64,000 nucleotides of DNA, from contig DAJPHG010000001.1 in NCBI GenBank assembly GCA_025992315.1, forward strand, positions 434,001 to 498,000. The letters run 5' to 3'. Of the stretch, positions 27,068 through 36,265 are shown in pieces; within the stretch, counting starts at the first letter, position 1, and the number at the start of each line of letters is the position of its first letter. The translations under genes and the position numbers were made by a program. Under the pieces are notes generated by a model, which was not told the DNA's origin, ran no database searches, and was given only the letters and a program-made list of their open reading frames with translations. The DNA is from HGM10766 sp900757295 (GTDB lineage: Bacteria > Bacillota_I > Bacilli_A > RF39 > UBA660).

Positions 27068-28828
27068 ATGAAATTAATTAAAAATTCTAAAAATTTTAAC
27101 TATCTTTTGGCGCTTATAATGTGTTTTTTTAGTTATAAAGCTTTAACAAATAATTTAATTACTTCTTATAATATATTGTCTTGGATTTTAATAGTTGTTT
27201 TATTACTTGCTTTTAAATATTGTTTAGCAAATTTTACAAAAAGTTACAAATTGTCAGTTATAATCTTTTCAATGGTTTTCTCTTTAATTGTAACTGTGGG
27301 GGGGATAGTTTATGGCAATTTGTACTCTGAAAACACCAGTTTTTTAACAATATTTATTAGTTATACATCGCTTTGTGATTTAATTGGATATTTTAATATA
27401 TTCTTACTTTGTTTAAATTATTTTATTCCAAAAGTAATAAATTATAATTTTGAAATGAAAAAAATCTTAAAATACTCTCCTATTTTTATTTTTGCTATTA
27501 GTTTTTGCGTAATAGTTTGTTGTTGGAGTATTTACTTATTAAAGTATTATCCTGGCAATATTTCTCCTGATTCATTAGCTGAAATAAAGATGATTTTAAA
27601 TAATTTTAGTACAATTTCTGATCATCATCCTATAATTCATATTTTATTCATTGCGTTACCATTAAAAGTTGGGTTGCATTTTTTCAATAATATAAATACT
27701 GCAATATTTCTATACTCTTTATTACAAGTAATTATAATGGCTTCAATATTTTCTTATTTAATTTCTTTTTTATATAAAAGAAAAGTGCCGAACTTTGTAC
27801 TTATAGCGATATTAGCATATTTTGCATTAGTCCCAATGCATGGATTTTATAGTATCGTAATGTGGAAAGATGTATTGTTTGCAGGTTTGCTATTGCTTTT
27901 AACTATAAATTTATATAAAATTTTAGAAAAAGATGAGATTGATATTTTTACCAAAACAAGTTTTATTGTTGTTTCGTTACTAACAATTTTCTTTAGAAAT
28001 AATGCTGTTTATATGTATTTCCTTGTAGCAATAACTTCTTTTTTCTTTTTTAAAAAACATTATAAATATTTCATTTTTGCCTTTTGTATTGTTTTTGGCG
28101 TATATGGATTAGTCAAAGGACCAGTATTTTCTTATTTTAATGTAGTTAAAAGTTCATCTGCTGAATATATAGGAATGCCATTACAACAAATAGGCCGTAT
28201 GGTATATAAAAATGTAGAATTAACAACAGAAGAAACAAAGCTAATCAATAATCTTTTATCCGTTGATGAAATGAAGAAATCTTATAACCCCTTGGTGTCT
28301 GATGGGATTAAATTCAATAAGAATTTTAATATAAAAGCATTTGATAATAATAAATTTAAATATTTAAATTTATGGCTTCATTTAGTGATAAAACATCCAG
28401 TTGTTGCTGTTGAAGCTTATCTGACTAGCACTTTAGGCTATTGGTATCCTAATGTTGAGTATTGGACTGTTTCAAAAGGTATTTATGATAATGATTTAGG
28501 CATATACAATCAACCAAAAATAGATACTAATATTCCAGAGAAACTAGAGGACAGAAAAACACCTTTTATAAATATGACATGGAGTATAGGTTTGTGTTTT
28601 TGGATAATTGCATTATTTAGTTTTATTGCAGTAAAAAAAGCCAAAGATATTAAAGCGATATATTTATATGTTCCAGTTATTGGAATATGGTTAACTATGA
28701 TGATTGCCAGTCCTGTGTTTGCAGAATTTAGGTATGTATATGGTGCTTTTACTTGTTTACCATTATTAATTATATTTCCATACTTATTATGTAATTCGAA
28801 AGGAGAGATAAATGCATGCAAAAATTAA
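27068..28828 (+). CDS. DUF6020-like polytopic membrane protein (GT-C-like)
   Basis: 586 residues from the ATG at 27068, which follows GAAGGATGAT; an in-frame ATG at 27029 has no ribosome site. About 12 hydrophobic helices. Signatures of the DUF6020 group are YYPGNISPDS near 160, SDHHPIIH near 180, WKDVLFAGLLLL near 265 and FRNNAVYMY near 300, then a large outer loop (about 350-470) and C-terminal helices with PVFAEFRYVYG. The fold suggests a GT-C enzyme using polyprenyl-linked sugar, but no activity has been assigned that I can name. It contains a G7 tract at 27298-27304 (codons V-G-G). It overlaps the next start by 13 bases. Confidence 0.75.
   Translation: MKLIKNSKNFNYLLALIMCFFSYKALTNNLITSYNILSWILIVVLLLAFKYCLANFTKSYKLSVIIFSMVFSLIVTVGGIVYGNLYSENTSFLTIFISYTSLCDLIGYFNIFLLCLNYFIPKVINYNFEMKKILKYSPIFIFAISFCVIVCCWSIYLLKYYPGNISPDSLAEIKMILNNFSTISDHHPIIHILFIALPLKVGLHFFNNINTAIFLYSLLQVIIMASIFSYLISFLYKRKVPNFVLIAILAYFALVPMHGFYSIVMWKDVLFAGLLLLLTINLYKILEKDEIDIFTKTSFIVVSLLTIFFRNNAVYMYFLVAITSFFFFKKHYKYFIFAFCIVFGVYGLVKGPVFSYFNVVKSSSAEYIGMPLQQIGRMVYKNVELTTEETKLINNLLSVDEMKKSYNPLVSDGIKFNKNFNIKAFDNNKFKYLNLWLHLVIKHPVVAVEAYLTSTLGYWYPNVEYWTVSKGIYDNDLGIYNQPKIDTNIPEKLEDRKTPFINMTWSIGLCFWIIALFSFIAVKKAKDIKAIYLYVPVIGIWLTMMIASPVFAEFRYVYGAFTCLPLLIIFPYLLCNSKGEINACKN
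27298..27304 (+). repeat. G7 homopolymer inside a coding region
   Basis: Seven G in a row within the GTG-GGG-GGG codons of the DUF6020-like gene, in a region of roughly 25-30% GC. Slippage by one base would truncate the protein early. Confidence 0.95.
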
Positions 28829-30141
28829 ATGTTACCTTTTGCAGTTACCCTGATTTTTCTTCAAATGCTAGGCCGTTATATAAATATATGAAAAAAAGGT
28901 ATAAAAATCAAATGAATTTTACGTGGATTGTTAGAACTGATGATATGTTTAACAAACTAAATAAAATTGGAATCCATGTTTTGAAAATCAATACTCAAGA
29001 ATATTTTAATTATATTTCGAAGTCTAATATAATATTTTCAACTCATGGAGACTTAATTCAAGATAAGCCAAATAAATGTATATACATTGACTTATGGCAT
29101 GGAATTGGTTGCAAAAAATCAGGATTTATTTTAGATAAGATAAGTAATGAGGAAAAAGATTGGTGTACTAAATTTAGTAAGAAAGTTGATTATATGATTG
29201 TACCTAGTGAATTTTGGGTAATTCTTTTCGCTTCTATATTTAAAATAGATAAAGAACAAATATTAGAATTAGGTTATCCTAAATTTGATGAGTTTACTAA
29301 ACCTAATGCGCTAAAAAAGCTTTCGAAAGTTTTAAATCAAGATTTAACAAAATATTCTAAAATTATATTATATGCGCCAACTTTTAAATCTGGAGTTGGT
29401 CGCTCAGATGAATCAGATAAAAATCAGGCTAATATTATCGATCTAAAAGAATACGATAATAATAAAATGTTAACTTATTTAAAAAAGAAGAATTATTTAT
29501 TATGTATAAAAATGCATCCAAGTGAAGAATGTGTATATAAAGATAATATTGATAAAGAAAATATTAAAATAATAAAAAGTAACCGATTACAAGAACTAGA
29601 TATAACTTTAAACGAAATTTTGGATGCTACAGATGTATTAGTATCAGATTATTCATCTTTAATAGTAGAATATACATTTCTAAATAAGCCAGTAATTTGT
29701 ATAAATACATCTTTAGATATTTATAGTAAAAATAGAGGGATTGTTTATAATGATTATGATTTTTGGACTACTGGATTAAGTGCAAATGACTTTGAGGGAT
29801 TTATTAAATGTATAGATACAGCATTTTCAACTAATATAAATGAAAATGATTTATATAAAAATAAAAGACATTTATGGTTAGATAATTGTAAAAATGGTGG
29901 CTGCAAAAAAATTTGTGATTATATTTTTGACGGTTGTAAAATTAGTGATAGAGTTAGATATCATGAAGATATTGTTCAAAAATACAAAACTATAATTAAA
30001 GATCAAAATAGTAAAATAGATTCATCTTTAAAAACAATATCTAGTCAAAAACTAATAATAACTCAACAGTCTGAACAATTAAATAATATTGTTAATTCTA
30101 AGCGATGGAAATTTATAAATTTTATATCTAAATTTAAGTAA
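28816..30141 (+). CDS. CDP-glycerol:polyol-phosphate glycerophosphotransferase family (TagB/TagF-like)
   Basis: A 441-residue GT-B protein of the TagB/TagF family, which moves polyol-phosphate from a CDP-polyol to the growing teichoic acid. Signatures are FSTHGD near 75, IDLWHGIGCKKSGF near 95, ELGYPKFDEF near 155, ILYAPTFK near 187, LLCIKMHPSEE near 230 and VLVSDYSSLIVEYTFLNKPV near 275. The two His (in WHG and MHP) and the SDYSS donor loop are the family active-site positions. A long coiled-coil tail (about 380-430) ends in SKRWKFINFISKF, a membrane-binding type tail. The start follows AAAGGAGAGAT. The next gene makes a matching CDP-donor. Confidence 0.9.
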   Translation: MQKLNVTFCSYPDFSSNARPLYKYMKKRYKNQMNFTWIVRTDDMFNKLNKIGIHVLKINTQEYFNYISKSNIIFSTHGDLIQDKPNKCIYIDLWHGIGCKKSGFILDKISNEEKDWCTKFSKKVDYMIVPSEFWVILFASIFKIDKEQILELGYPKFDEFTKPNALKKLSKVLNQDLTKYSKIILYAPTFKSGVGRSDESDKNQANIIDLKEYDNNKMLTYLKKKNYLLCIKMHPSEECVYKDNIDKENIKIIKSNRLQELDITLNEILDATDVLVSDYSSLIVEYTFLNKPVICINTSLDIYSKNRGIVYNDYDFWTTGLSANDFEGFIKCIDTAFSTNINENDLYKNKRHLWLDNCKNGGCKKICDYIFDGCKISDRVRYHEDIVQKYKTIIKDQNSKIDSSLKTISSQKLIITQQSEQLNNIVNSKRWKFINFISKFK

Positions 30142-30155
30142 TGAGGAGGTATTTT

Positions 30156-30881
30156 ATGATATTTGCTGGTATTTTAGCTGGTGGAATTGGATCGAGAGTT
30201 GAAAATTCGAAACTTCCCAAGCAATTTTTAACAATACACGGTATACCAATGGTTATTATAACTATAAAAAAATTTTTGAAAACAAACAAAATTGATAAAG
30301 TTATTATAGGAATTAATTCTGAATATACTAAACTTTTAAATAAAATTTTAATTAAATATAATATTGATTTGGACAGAATAATAATTGTTACAGGTGGCAA
30401 AACAAGATTTGAAACTTTAATTAATATAACTAAAAAAGCTTATGAAAATGATAATAATAGCATAGTAATTTCACATGATTGTGCAAGGCCATTTGTTTCA
30501 GAGAAAATTATTCTAGAAAATCTTGAGAGTGTTACTTATGACTCTGCAACGACCACATCTATTCCGGTAATAGATTCAATAATTGTCCGTAATGAAAAAT
30601 TTGAGAGTGTAAATGTTCCTAATCGTGAAATGATCTTATTAGATCAAGGACCACAAGCGTTTTATTCTTCAAAATTTTTAAACTTAATAGATTTATTGAA
30701 AAAAGAAGAGATTAGTAATTATATGGAAGTTGGAAAGCTTTATATAAATAATTCATTAAAGGTAAAAATTATAACTGGCGAAAAAATGAATTTTAAAGTT
30801 ACAACTCAGCAAGATTTTGATTATTCAGAATTTTTAATAGAGAAAGGTATTATTAAAGATGAAATGTATAGTTATAGGTGA
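30156..30881 (+). CDS. tarI: CDP-polyol cytidylyltransferase (TarI/IspD family)
   Basis: 241 residues from the ATG at 30156, 5 bases after GAGGAGGT; an ATG at 30141 lies before that site. Family motifs: AGILAGGIGSR at the start, PKQFL near 25, a GGKTRFETL stretch near 80, VISHDCARPFV near 105 and DQGPQAF near 163. PKQFL and placement next to a TagF-like gene favour ribitol- or other polyol-phosphate cytidylyltransferase (TarI) over the isoprenoid enzyme IspD, though sequence alone cannot settle it. The 3' end overlaps the following dehydrogenase by 23 bases, as tarI and tarJ are paired in known loci. Confidence 0.85.
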   Translation: MIFAGILAGGIGSRVENSKLPKQFLTIHGIPMVIITIKKFLKTNKIDKVIIGINSEYTKLLNKILIKYNIDLDRIIIVTGGKTRFETLINITKKAYENDNNSIVISHDCARPFVSEKIILENLESVTYDSATTTSIPVIDSIIVRNEKFESVNVPNREMILLDQGPQAFYSSKFLNLIDLLKKEEISNYMEVGKLYINNSLKVKIITGEKMNFKVTTQQDFDYSEFLIEKGIIKDEMYSYR

Positions 30882-31827
30882 TATTTTTATTGATGAAGAA
30901 ATTATGGAACGAGCATTAATAGAAAGATATGGTGATAATTGTTGTATTAAAAAGTTTCATTTTGGAACAAATGATAGACAACAGATGCGCACTATAGTAA
31001 AAAAAATAGAAGAGTTTGAAAAAGTTCCACTTCCAGATGGCATATTTTCTGAAATTCATGATGTAGATATTATAATGACTCACTTGTGTCCAGTAACAGA
31101 AAGTATGATAGACAATGCAAAAAAATTAAAGTATATACTGAGTAATCGTGGTGGTGTTGAAAATATTGCTGTTGATTATGCAAAAAGCAAGAATATAAAG
31201 GTAATCAATAATCCGGAGCATAATGCAAATGCAGTAGCTGAATATACTATAGGATTAATTTTAAATGAAATAAGAAATATATCACGTTCTGATTCTTCTT
31301 TAAGAAAAAATATTTGGAGAGAAAACTATCCAAATTCACAAAATATAAAAGAATTAAGAGATCTTACTATTGGTATTATTGGCTTTGGTACTATTGGAAA
31401 TTTGGTTGTTGAAAAGCTAGTTGCTTTAAATTGTAATGTTTTAATTTATGATTACAATAACATTTCAAAATTTAACGATAAATATTCTTTTTGTAATTTA
31501 GAAGAATTGTTAAAAAGTTCTGATGTGGTAACTTTGCATGCTAGATCTAATGAAGTTATTTTAAATAAAAAAGCATTATCATATCTTAATAATGATGCCT
31601 ATATAATTAATACAGCTAGATCTAATTTAATTGATAATAGTGCTTTATATGATATCTTAAAACACAAAAAAATTAAAGGTGCTGCTTTAGATGTATTTGA
31701 TGTAGAACCTTTAGAACTTGATAACAAATTTTTGGAATTAGATAATATTACATTAACTAATCATCGCGCAGGTGATACTTTAGATTCTTATATTAAAAGT
31801 CCATCTGAATTATTAATGAAACTCTAA
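30859..31827 (+). CDS. D-isomer-specific 2-hydroxyacid dehydrogenase (SerA-like)
   Basis: A 322-residue NAD-dependent oxidoreductase. The Rossmann motif is IGIIGFGTIGN near residue 172. The catalytic set is present: Arg in NTARSNLID near 254, Glu in DVFDVEPLE near 278 and His in TNHRAG near 298. It lacks the ACT domain of full SerA. It overlaps the tarI-like gene, where ribitol systems carry the unrelated reductase TarJ. The inference is that it makes the polyol-phosphate or a related hydroxyacid precursor for the CDP-donor, but a general metabolic role is not excluded. Confidence 0.85.
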   Translation: MKCIVIGDIFIDEEIMERALIERYGDNCCIKKFHFGTNDRQQMRTIVKKIEEFEKVPLPDGIFSEIHDVDIIMTHLCPVTESMIDNAKKLKYILSNRGGVENIAVDYAKSKNIKVINNPEHNANAVAEYTIGLILNEIRNISRSDSSLRKNIWRENYPNSQNIKELRDLTIGIIGFGTIGNLVVEKLVALNCNVLIYDYNNISKFNDKYSFCNLEELLKSSDVVTLHARSNEVILNKKALSYLNNDAYIINTARSNLIDNSALYDILKHKKIKGAALDVFDVEPLELDNKFLELDNITLTNHRAGDTLDSYIKSPSELLMKL

Positions 31828-31847
31828 AAAGTGAAGGGGTGAATTAA

Positions 31848-31931
31848 ATGTTAATTTTTATTTTATTAGTATTTATTTTTATAAAGTTTTTTTCAGATTG
31901 TTACTGTAATACTATTATTATATATTTGTAA
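31848..31931 (+). pseudogene. 5' end of the GT-C-like gene, cut off by a frameshift
   Basis: An ATG at 31848, after a GAAGGGGTGAATT ribosome site, opens a 27-codon hydrophobic frame that stops at 31931. Removing one T from the run at 31887-31893 would let it read on as KFFQIVTVILLLYICKHF and into the frame of the membrane protein at 31966. The true gene therefore probably starts here and is broken by one extra base. Confidence 0.75.
31887..31893 (+). repeat. T7 homopolymer at the frameshift site
   Basis: Seven T; six would restore one open frame from 31848 to 34020. Confidence 0.9.
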
Positions 31932-31965
31932 ACACTTTTTAAAAATTAATATCTTTGGTATATTA

Positions 31966-34020
31966 ATGGTAATATATAGTGGGGCTGTTATAAATTATGT
32001 CATATTTTATTTCCATAGAATGACAGAAATATTAGCTGGAAAAAATCATAAGAAATATTTATTATTATCATTAATAATTTTAATTTCAGTTATCATAGAA
32101 ATATTTATATGTAATTTCAAATTTTTTCAAACAATAACATATCAACCTAGAAATATTAGCAATGGTGAAATAACAATTTTGAAAAATACTGATTATTATG
32201 TTGTAGAAATAGATAATCTAAATACGATTATTCATAATATTTATATAGATGTTGACTATCCATGTAAATATGATTTGACTATAGAAGCAACAGATGAAGG
32301 TAATGAACTATATACATCCCTTCCATCAAGAGAAATATCAAATAAAGTTGAAAAATCAAAATATATTTCTTTACAATTAAGTGGTGAAGCACAAAAAATA
32401 AAATTAAATTTTTCAATTTTAGCTAGTGAAAATCCAAAAATTAATAAAATAAGTTTAAACAATAAAATTCCTATTATTTTTAATGTTATTAGATGTTTAA
32501 TTATTGTTTCAATATTATTATTTTTAGTAGCATTTAAATCGTCTTCTAATTTATATAATGTAAAATTTTTAGATTATAAATATAAAAAAGTATTAATTGG
32601 TTTTATGATTATTGTTTATATTTTAACTTTTTCTGTAATAGGAAATAATGTGTTTGATAATATTAAAAATCCTGGTGAAGATATGTATAATCATATGGGC
32701 TATAATCTATTACATGGTAAGGTTTATTTGTACAATAATCATTCTTCATTAAAAATATTAGATAAAATGACTAATCCTTATGATAAAAAATTGCGTGATC
32801 AATTATTTGAAAATGAATCTGAAAAATATTTGTGGGATAGAGCGTATTATAAAGGAAAATATTATATGTATTTTGGAGTAATACCTGTAATATTATTTTA
32901 TATCCCCTATCAGATAATATTTAATCATTATTTATCAACTCCATTACTTGTATTTTTTTGTACTATTAGTATAATTATACTAATAATGTTATTACTCTAC
33001 CAGTTGGTAAAAAAATATTATCAAAAATGCTCTGTTGGAATATTTCTTATTTTAAGTTTGTTATTAACATATTGCTCTGGACTCATGTATTTTATGAAGA
33101 AGCCTAATATTTATGCTCTTCCAATAGCATCTGCATTAATGTTTTCGCTCTTAGGAATAAATTTATGGGTAAGTTGTATTAATTCTAAACGATTGTATAA
33201 AACAAAGTTGATGCTTGGAAGTTTTTCAATGGCTTTAGTAGCTGGGTGCAGGCCACAATTATTAGTCGGGTCATTATTATTAATTCCGATTTTATTGGAG
33301 ATTTATGGGTCAAATAGTAAAAATTCAAAAAAAGTTTCTTTATTACAAGATATTATTGTTATAATTATTCCTTATTTAATAGTAGCAATTTTATTAATGT
33401 ATTATAATTATGTTCGATTTGATTCTCCATTTGATTTTGGTGCAAATTATAATTTGACTACAAATGATATGACGGTTAGAGGATTTAAATTATCACGTTT
33501 GCCATTGGGGCTTATGATATATCTTTTTAATCCTGTTAATTTTAAAAATGTTTTTCCATTTATTTGCGAAACTGAATTATATACAAACTATATGGGAGTT
33601 ACAATTTACGAACCACTTTGGGGTGGATTATTATTTACAACTTTAATCTATTCAGTAAGTTTGTTTTTACCTAAATTTAAAAAAGTTATAAATAATAGAT
33701 CAATATATTTAGCATGTTACATTATGTTAATATCTGCGTTATTAATAGTATGTGTTGACACTCAAATGGCAGGAATTTTAGCACGATATTTAACTGATTT
33801 TTCTTGGCTTTTCGGAGCAATTACTGCAATAATAATTTTATCAATTGAAAATAAAAAATTTAAATATAAAAATTATTTTTATAAAGTAGTTTTTATACTT
33901 GTAGTTTTCGCTTTAGTATATCAATTTTTTTACTGCTTTGTTTGTGTTCTTGATCAATATAAAAATGATAATATAAATTTATGGATGTATTTTAATTATT
34001 TAATTCAATTTTGGTTATAA
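31966..34020 (+). CDS. Polytopic membrane protein, probable GT-C-type glycosyltransferase (5' end frameshifted)
   Basis: An open frame of 684 residues from an ATG at 31966 that lacks a ribosome site; the natural start is likely 31848 (see that entry), giving about 723 residues. Two helices lead into an outer beta-rich domain (about 45-165), then 9-10 helices. The block DMYNHMGYNLLHGKVYLYN, and YYKGKYYMYFGVIPVILFY with a later CRPQLLVGSLLLIP, are features I associate with GT-C-like membrane proteins of surface polysaccharide loci; the exact family is not recognised. If the frameshift is real the protein is off or made from a weak internal start. Confidence 0.65.
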   Translation: MVIYSGAVINYVIFYFHRMTEILAGKNHKKYLLLSLIILISVIIEIFICNFKFFQTITYQPRNISNGEITILKNTDYYVVEIDNLNTIIHNIYIDVDYPCKYDLTIEATDEGNELYTSLPSREISNKVEKSKYISLQLSGEAQKIKLNFSILASENPKINKISLNNKIPIIFNVIRCLIIVSILLFLVAFKSSSNLYNVKFLDYKYKKVLIGFMIIVYILTFSVIGNNVFDNIKNPGEDMYNHMGYNLLHGKVYLYNNHSSLKILDKMTNPYDKKLRDQLFENESEKYLWDRAYYKGKYYMYFGVIPVILFYIPYQIIFNHYLSTPLLVFFCTISIIILIMLLLYQLVKKYYQKCSVGIFLILSLLLTYCSGLMYFMKKPNIYALPIASALMFSLLGINLWVSCINSKRLYKTKLMLGSFSMALVAGCRPQLLVGSLLLIPILLEIYGSNSKNSKKVSLLQDIIVIIIPYLIVAILLMYYNYVRFDSPFDFGANYNLTTNDMTVRGFKLSRLPLGLMIYLFNPVNFKNVFPFICETELYTNYMGVTIYEPLWGGLLFTTLIYSVSLFLPKFKKVINNRSIYLACYIMLISALLIVCVDTQMAGILARYLTDFSWLFGAITAIIILSIENKKFKYKNYFYKVVFILVVFALVYQFFYCFVCVLDQYKNDNINLWMYFNYLIQFWL

Positions 34021-34088
34021 TCACTTGATTTAAAATGCTAAAAATGTTATTTTATTGATGTAATGGATACATTGGATAGGAGTTAAAC

Positions 34089-35024
34089 ATGAAGAAAGAG
34101 AAAAATAAAATAGCGGTATTAATACCATGCTATAATGAAAGTGCAACAATAAAAAAAGTAGTAACCGAGTGGAAAAAAGAGTTACCAGAAGCAGACATAT
34201 ATGTATATGATAATAACTCAAAAGATAAAACAGATGAAATAGCAAGAAAAGCAGGGGCAATAGTCCGCTATGAGTATAAGCAAGGAAAAGGAAATGTAAT
34301 AAGAAGCATGTTTAGAGATATAGAAGCAGATTGTTACATAATGATAGATGGAGATGATACTTACCCAGTAGAGAATGCAAAAGAGATGTGTAATTTAATA
34401 TTGGAAAAGAAAGCAGATATGGTAATAGGAGATAGACTATCATCAACATATTTTACAGAGAATAAAAGACCATTTCATAATTTTGGAAATAGAATAGTAA
34501 GATTTTTAATAAATAAAATATTTAAAAATGAAGTAAAAGATATAATGACAGGGTATAGAGCATTTAGTTATGAATTTGTAAAAAGTTTTCCCGTATTATC
34601 AAAAGGATTTGAAATAGAAACAGAAATGACAATACATGCAGTGGATAAAAATTTCAAATTAGTAGAGATACCAGTAACATATAGAGATAGACCAGAAGGA
34701 AGTGTATCAAAATTAAATACATATAGTGATGGAATAAAGGTATTAAAAACAATAGGAACATTGTTCAAAGAATATAAACCAACAATATTTTTTGGATTTA
34801 TAAGTTTAATATTAATAATAATATCATTATGTTTTGGAATACCAGTATTAGTAGATTATCATAAAACAGGATTAGTACTAAGATTTCCAACATTAATATG
34901 TTGTACAATAGCGTTAGTAATAGCAATATTATTATGGGTAACAGGAATAATATTATCAGTAATAACAAAGAAGCATAAACAACTTTATGAATTATATTTA
35001 AATATTTTAATGAAAGATAGGTAA
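34089..35024 (+). CDS. GT2 polyprenyl-phosphate glycosyltransferase (DPM1/GtrB-like)
   Basis: A 311-residue enzyme. The GT2 domain (1-~225) has VLIPCYNESATIKKVV, YVYDNNSKDKT, GKGNVIRSMF, the IDGDDTYP metal site and DIMTGYRAFS, a layout typical of dolichyl/polyprenyl-phosphate mannose or glucose synthases. Two C-terminal helices (about 233-255 and 265-290) anchor it. The codons are unlike the neighbours: ATA, GTA and GCA are strongly preferred where most genes here use ATT, GTT and GCT, which hints at recent arrival. Its first 54 bases recur at 8521. The start follows TAGGAGTTAAAC. Confidence 0.88.
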   Translation: MKKEKNKIAVLIPCYNESATIKKVVTEWKKELPEADIYVYDNNSKDKTDEIARKAGAIVRYEYKQGKGNVIRSMFRDIEADCYIMIDGDDTYPVENAKEMCNLILEKKADMVIGDRLSSTYFTENKRPFHNFGNRIVRFLINKIFKNEVKDIMTGYRAFSYEFVKSFPVLSKGFEIETEMTIHAVDKNFKLVEIPVTYRDRPEGSVSKLNTYSDGIKVLKTIGTLFKEYKPTIFFGFISLILIIISLCFGIPVLVDYHKTGLVLRFPTLICCTIALVIAILLWVTGIILSVITKKHKQLYELYLNILMKDR

Positions 35025-35045
35025 GCTTATTTTGCTTACTTTTTA
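35021..35045 (+). terminator. Rho-independent terminator after the GT2 gene
   Basis: GTAAGC (35021-35026) pairs with GCTTAC (35034-35039), 7-base loop, then TTTTT. Confidence 0.75.
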
Positions 35046-35046
35046 A

Positions 35047-35075
35047 TTGCTCAAATAAAAAAACTATTTTATAAT
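35047..35075 (+). promoter_or_regulatory. Predicted sigma-A promoter of the second GtrB-like gene
   Basis: TTGCTC (35047-35052), 17-base spacer, TATAAT (35070-35075), 22 bases before the start codon. Confidence 0.6.
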
Positions 35076-35097
35076 ATATGGAAAGAGGAGCAATTTT

Positions 35098-36051
35098 ATG
35101 AAAGCAAGAAAAGAACTATTAACAGTAATTGTGCCATGTTATAATGAAGAACAGGCATTGCCTTATTTTTATAAAGAAATTATAAAAATACCAGAAAAAA
35201 TGAAGCAATTAGATTTTGAATTTCTTTTTGTAAATGATGGAAGCAAGGATAATACTTTGAATGAATTAAGATTACTTGCTCAAAAAGATGATAGAGTCAG
35301 ATATATATCTTTTTCGAGAAATTTTGGCAAAGAAGCAGCAATGCTAGCAGGTTTGGAAAATGCTAAAGGGGACTATGTAACGCTAATGGATTGTGATTTA
35401 CAAGATCCACCTGCAATGTTACCAGAAATGTTCAATATTATAAAAAAAGATAGATATGATTGTGTAGGTACTAGAAGAGTAACTAGGAAAGGTGAGCCTC
35501 CTATAAGAAGTTTCTTTGCAAGAATGTTTTATAAAATAATCAATAAGATGTCTAAAGTTGAAATGGTTGATGGTGCAAGAGATTACAGACTAATGACTAG
35601 GCAAATGGTTGATGCTATTATATCTTTAAGAGAATATAATAGATATTCAAAAGGATTATTTAGTTTTGTTGGATTTGAAACTAAATGGTTAGAGTACGAA
35701 AATGTTGAAAGAGTTGCCGGAGAAACAAAATGGTCATTTTGGAAATTATTTAAGTATGCAATAGAAGGTATTGTGGCATTTACTACTCTTCCTTTAACGA
35801 TTGCTACTGTTTTAGGAATTCTATTCTTTATAATAGCTTTTATATTCATAATTGTTATATTAATTAAAACTTTAATGTTTGGTGATCCTGTTTCTGGATG
35901 GCCTTCTCTTGCTTGTATAATATTATTTTGTTCTGGAATTCAATTATTTTGTTTGGGAATTATGGGAGAATATTTATCTAAGACGTATTTAGAAAGTAAA
36001 AAAAGACCTATTTATATTATTAAAGAAACGGAAGAAAATATTGAAAAGTAA
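35098..36051 (+). CDS. gtrB: GT2 bactoprenol glycosyltransferase (GtrB/YkoT-like)
   Basis: A 317-residue enzyme with the classic GtrB layout. The GT2 domain has LTVIVPCYNEEQALP, FLFVNDGSKDNT, FSRNFGKEAAMLAG and LMDCDLQDPP with the metal-binding Asp. The GARDYRLMTRQ and GETKWSFWKLFKYA stretches precede two C-terminal helices (about 235-262 and 270-295). Such enzymes load a sugar on undecaprenyl phosphate for flipping by GtrA; the GtrA-like protein here is at 15661. It has its own promoter and terminator. Confidence 0.92.
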   Translation: MKARKELLTVIVPCYNEEQALPYFYKEIIKIPEKMKQLDFEFLFVNDGSKDNTLNELRLLAQKDDRVRYISFSRNFGKEAAMLAGLENAKGDYVTLMDCDLQDPPAMLPEMFNIIKKDRYDCVGTRRVTRKGEPPIRSFFARMFYKIINKMSKVEMVDGARDYRLMTRQMVDAIISLREYNRYSKGLFSFVGFETKWLEYENVERVAGETKWSFWKLFKYAIEGIVAFTTLPLTIATVLGILFFIIAFIFIIVILIKTLMFGDPVSGWPSLACIILFCSGIQLFCLGIMGEYLSKTYLESKKRPIYIIKETEENIEK

Positions 36052-36085
36052 TCTTATTAAAGATTATTTTTTTTTTTTTTTTTTT
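36049..36085 (+). terminator. Rho-independent terminator with a T19 tract
   Basis: TAATCTT (36049-36055) pairs with AAGATTA (36060-36066) across ATTA, followed by 19 consecutive T (36067-36085). The stem overlaps the gtrB stop. Confidence 0.85.
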
Positions 36086-36216
36086 GAAAAAAACAATATA
36101 AATTAATTTTAACATGTAGCTTTTAGTATATGATATGATATTCTTGAACTAAGAAGTAAAATATTAATTTTAAATATATAATTTACCGTTATATGTGTAA
36201 AGTATATTTTTAAAAG

Positions 36217-36244
36217 TTGAAATCGGGGGGGGGAATGCTATAAT
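36217..36244 (+). promoter_or_regulatory. Promoter with a G9 tract in its spacer (candidate phase-variable)
   Basis: TTGAAA (36217-36222) and TATAAT (36239-36244) are separated by 16 bases, of which nine are a run of G (36225-36233). One more G would give the optimal 17-base spacing. The start codon it serves is 21 bases downstream of the -10 box. The rest of 36086-36216 is AT-rich and holds nothing I recognise. Confidence 0.75.
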
Positions 36245-36265
36245 AGGATTAGAAAGGAGTTTACT

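Noticed and set aside
36067..36085. T19 tract as a phase-variation site
   Set aside because: It directly follows a terminator stem and is outside any promoter spacer or coding frame; it is simply the terminator tail, though its length may be unstable.
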